From SXPK01 sp041168165 (lineage in GTDB: Bacteria > Planctomycetota > UBA1135 > UBA2386): a DNA stretch of 15,752 nucleotides. The stretch lies in assembly GCA_041168165.1 (NCBI GenBank), contig JBEELK010000104.1, forward strand, positions 1-15,752. Reading direction: 5' to 3'. Of the stretch, positions 14,232 to 15,752 are shown piece by piece; the stretch's first letter is position 1, and each line of letters opens with the position of its first letter. The position numbers and the translations under genes were made by a program. Under the pieces are notes generated by a model. It ran no database searches, was not told where the DNA came from, and saw only the letters and a program-made list of their open reading frames with translations.

Positions 14232-15752
14232 TCAGCCCTGGTTCTGCGAGAGTTCCGGGTTGGGGTTGCGGACGCGACCGAGGTAGGTCGTGCGCGGCTT
14301 GGTATTGAGCTCGGAGAGCAGGCCGTAGTTGAGGCTGCTCTGGCGCAGCTTCGCGACGTTGCTCGACGTGTCGATGATGTTGCCGAACGTGATGGCCTGC
14401 GTCGGGCACGCTTGCGAGCACGCCGTTGCGACCTTCACCTGGCCTTCGTTGTCGCCAACCTTCGTGCCGGAGAGCTTCGCCTCGATGCGCGCGCCGTTGA
14501 TGCGCTGGACGCAGTAGGTGCACTTCTCCATCACGCCGCGGGCGCGCGGGGTGACGTCCGGGTTGAACGCCATCCGCTTCGTGTCAGGCACGTCGCCGAG
14601 GTAGTTGAAGTAGTTGAAGCGGCGGACCTTGTAGGGGCAGTTGTTGGCGCAATACCGCGTGCCGATGCAGCGGTTGTAGACCATGTCGTTGAGCCCATCG
14701 GGGCTGTGCATGGTTGCGGCAACTGGGCACACCGACTCGCACGGCGCGTTCTCGCACTGCATGCAAGGCACCGGCATGTTCGCGACCTGCGGGTCCTCGC
14801 CGACTTCGAGCGGTTCGCCCGGCTTCGACGTGAAGTAGCGGTCCGTGCGGATCCAGAACATCGTGCGGTTGTTGGCCGTCTGCGTCTTCCCGACCATCGG
14901 GATGTTGTTCTCGGCGACGCACGCGACCACGCATGCGGAGCAACCCGTGCATGCGTTGAGGTCAATGACCATGCCCCACTGGTAGGGCGACTTGCCGGCG
15001 ATGGGATCGTTGGCCTTGTCACCGTCGAGGTAGCCGCGTTCGCGCCACAACGACTGCGCCAAGTCCGACTCGTTCTTGCCGGTGAGCTTGGCGATCTTGT
15101 CGAGCGCCGAGCGCTGCGGCGCCCAGTTGGGGTTCTGCTTGTGACCTTCCGCAGTCGTCTCGCGGACGATCTCGCGGCCAGCCATCGTGCCTTGCTCTTG
15201 GAGCGACACGATGCGGTAGTTGCCTTGGCCCTTCGCGACCGTTGCGCCAGCGAGCGTCCACTGCGCCGTCGTCGAACGCAGCGCGTAGGCGTTGAAGCCC
15301 GTGCCCTGCGCGACCTTCGCTTCCGCCGACAGTTGGCGGCCCCAGCCGAGGTAGATCGTGACCGCGTCGTCCGCGTGGCCCGGCAGCACAAACGCCGGGA
15401 TGTTCAGGTTGGCGTTGCCAGCCTTGATGCTGACCATGTCGCCCTTGCTGACGCCGAGGCGCTGCGCCATTGCAGGGCCCATCAGAGCGGCGTTGTCCCA
15501 CGAGATCTTCGTCAGTGGGTCCGGCAGCTCCTGCATCCACGAGTTGTTGGCGTAGCGGCCGTCCCACATCTTGGGGCACGGACGCAATTGCACTTCCGTG
15601 CCGGCGATCGGCTGGAACGCGCGAACCGCGGCGGCGACGCCAGCGGGAGCGAGCGTCGGGCTTTCGGCTGCGAACTTGCTGTCCGCGACGAAGCCCGTGT
15701 GCAGCGCGTTGCGCCACCATGCGTCAAAGCCGTTGGCTCCGATCGCTTGGCG
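14232..15752 (-). CDS. actB: ACIII subunit ActB, iron-sulfur protein (partial, 5' end beyond right edge)
   Basis: The C-terminal 506 residues of ActB, the periplasmic subunit that combines a molybdopterin-oxidoreductase-like domain, lacking the Mo cofactor in known ACIII, with an Fe-S domain. The open frame continues to the window edge, so the start is missing. The first ~260 residues in view belong to the Mo-oxidoreductase-like part (WDNAALMGPAMAQRLGV; GRYANNSW). The Fe-S domain carries CTGCSACVVACVAEN (cysteines 268, 271, 274, 278), CMQCENAPCESVCP (330, 333, 338, 342), CIGTRYCANNCP (362, 368, 372), CTYC (411, 414) and CSQACP (445, 449). Thr in place of Cys in CIGTRYC fits one [3Fe-4S] and three [4Fe-4S] clusters as reported for ACIII. 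Numbering is from the first residue in the window. It ends 4 nt before actC. Confidence 0.95.
   Translation of the reverse strand, partial: RQAIGANGFDAWWRNALHTGFVADSKFAAESPTLAPAGVAAAVRAFQPIAGTEVQLRPCPKMWDGRYANNSWMQELPDPLTKISWDNAALMGPAMAQRLGVSKGDMVSIKAGNANLNIPAFVLPGHADDAVTIYLGWGRQLSAEAKVAQGTGFNAYALRSTTAQWTLAGATVAKGQGNYRIVSLQEQGTMAGREIVRETTAEGHKQNPNWAPQRSALDKIAKLTGKNESDLAQSLWRERGYLDGDKANDPIAGKSPYQWGMVIDLNACTGCSACVVACVAENNIPMVGKTQTANNRTMFWIRTDRYFTSKPGEPLEVGEDPQVANMPVPCMQCENAPCESVCPVAATMHSPDGLNDMVYNRCIGTRYCANNCPYKVRRFNYFNYLGDVPDTKRMAFNPDVTPRARGVMEKCTYCVQRINGARIEAKLSGTKVGDNEGQVKVATACSQACPTQAITFGNIIDTSSNVAKLRQSSLNYGLLSELNTKPRTTYLGRVRNPNPELSQNQG

Noticed and set aside
12770..14308. A 512-codon plus-strand open frame antisense to actC.
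   Set aside because: It is rich in Asp, Glu, Arg and His with no recognisable domain, and it mirrors the hydrophobic codons of actC.

Overview
The window is about 15.8 kb of moderately GC-rich bacterial DNA in which every gene I can support lies on the minus strand, so transcription runs from right to left. It holds most of a respiratory gene cluster: alternative complex III (ACIII, a quinol:electron-acceptor oxidoreductase) followed directly by a caa3-type haem-copper oxygen reductase. A two-gene SNF2 helicase/SWIM zinc-finger module comes next, and then a partial NhaD-type Na+/H+ antiporter. The ACIII-then-caa3 order is typical of aerobic, non-proteobacterial Gram-negative lineages such as Planctomycetota, Rhodothermota/Bacteroidota, Acidobacteriota and Myxococcota. 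A planctomycete-like origin is my best guess, but the window has no marker that settles the phylum.

Layout in transcription order: actB (5' end beyond the right edge), actC, actD, actE (lipoprotein cytochrome c), actF, a 99-residue His-rich single-helix membrane protein, a SCO-family copper chaperone with an extra C-terminal helix, a 103-nt gap carrying a hairpin, coxB/ctaC (CuA domain plus fused cytochrome c), ctaD (subunit I, A2-type YSHP signature), ctaE (subunit III), ctaF (subunit IV), then after 17-18 nt an SNF2-family helicase, a SWIM zinc-finger protein overlapping it by 4 nt, a 104-nt gap with a hairpin, and nhaD running off the left edge. Several junctions overlap (ATGA, GTGA, TGATG), which suggests one translationally coupled transcription unit. 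The promoter is probably upstream of actA, outside the window.

The respiratory genes form a coherent electron route. ActC/ActF are the membrane modules and ActC probably handles quinol. ActB (Fe-S clusters) and the off-window ActA (haems) pass electrons to ActE or the cytochrome c domain of subunit II. CuA in subunit II then feeds haem a and the haem a3/CuB site of subunit I. SCO would deliver copper to CuA. The antiporter could use the proton gradient this chain builds.

The less expected points are the SNF2-SWIM pair attached to the end of the respiratory operon, His-rich tails recurring on five membrane subunits, and the uncharacterised small membrane protein between actF and SCO. No stretch longer than 300 bases lacks a gene. 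I saw no tRNA, rRNA, CRISPR, transposon or phage gene. I found no convincing evidence of a wholly new system.
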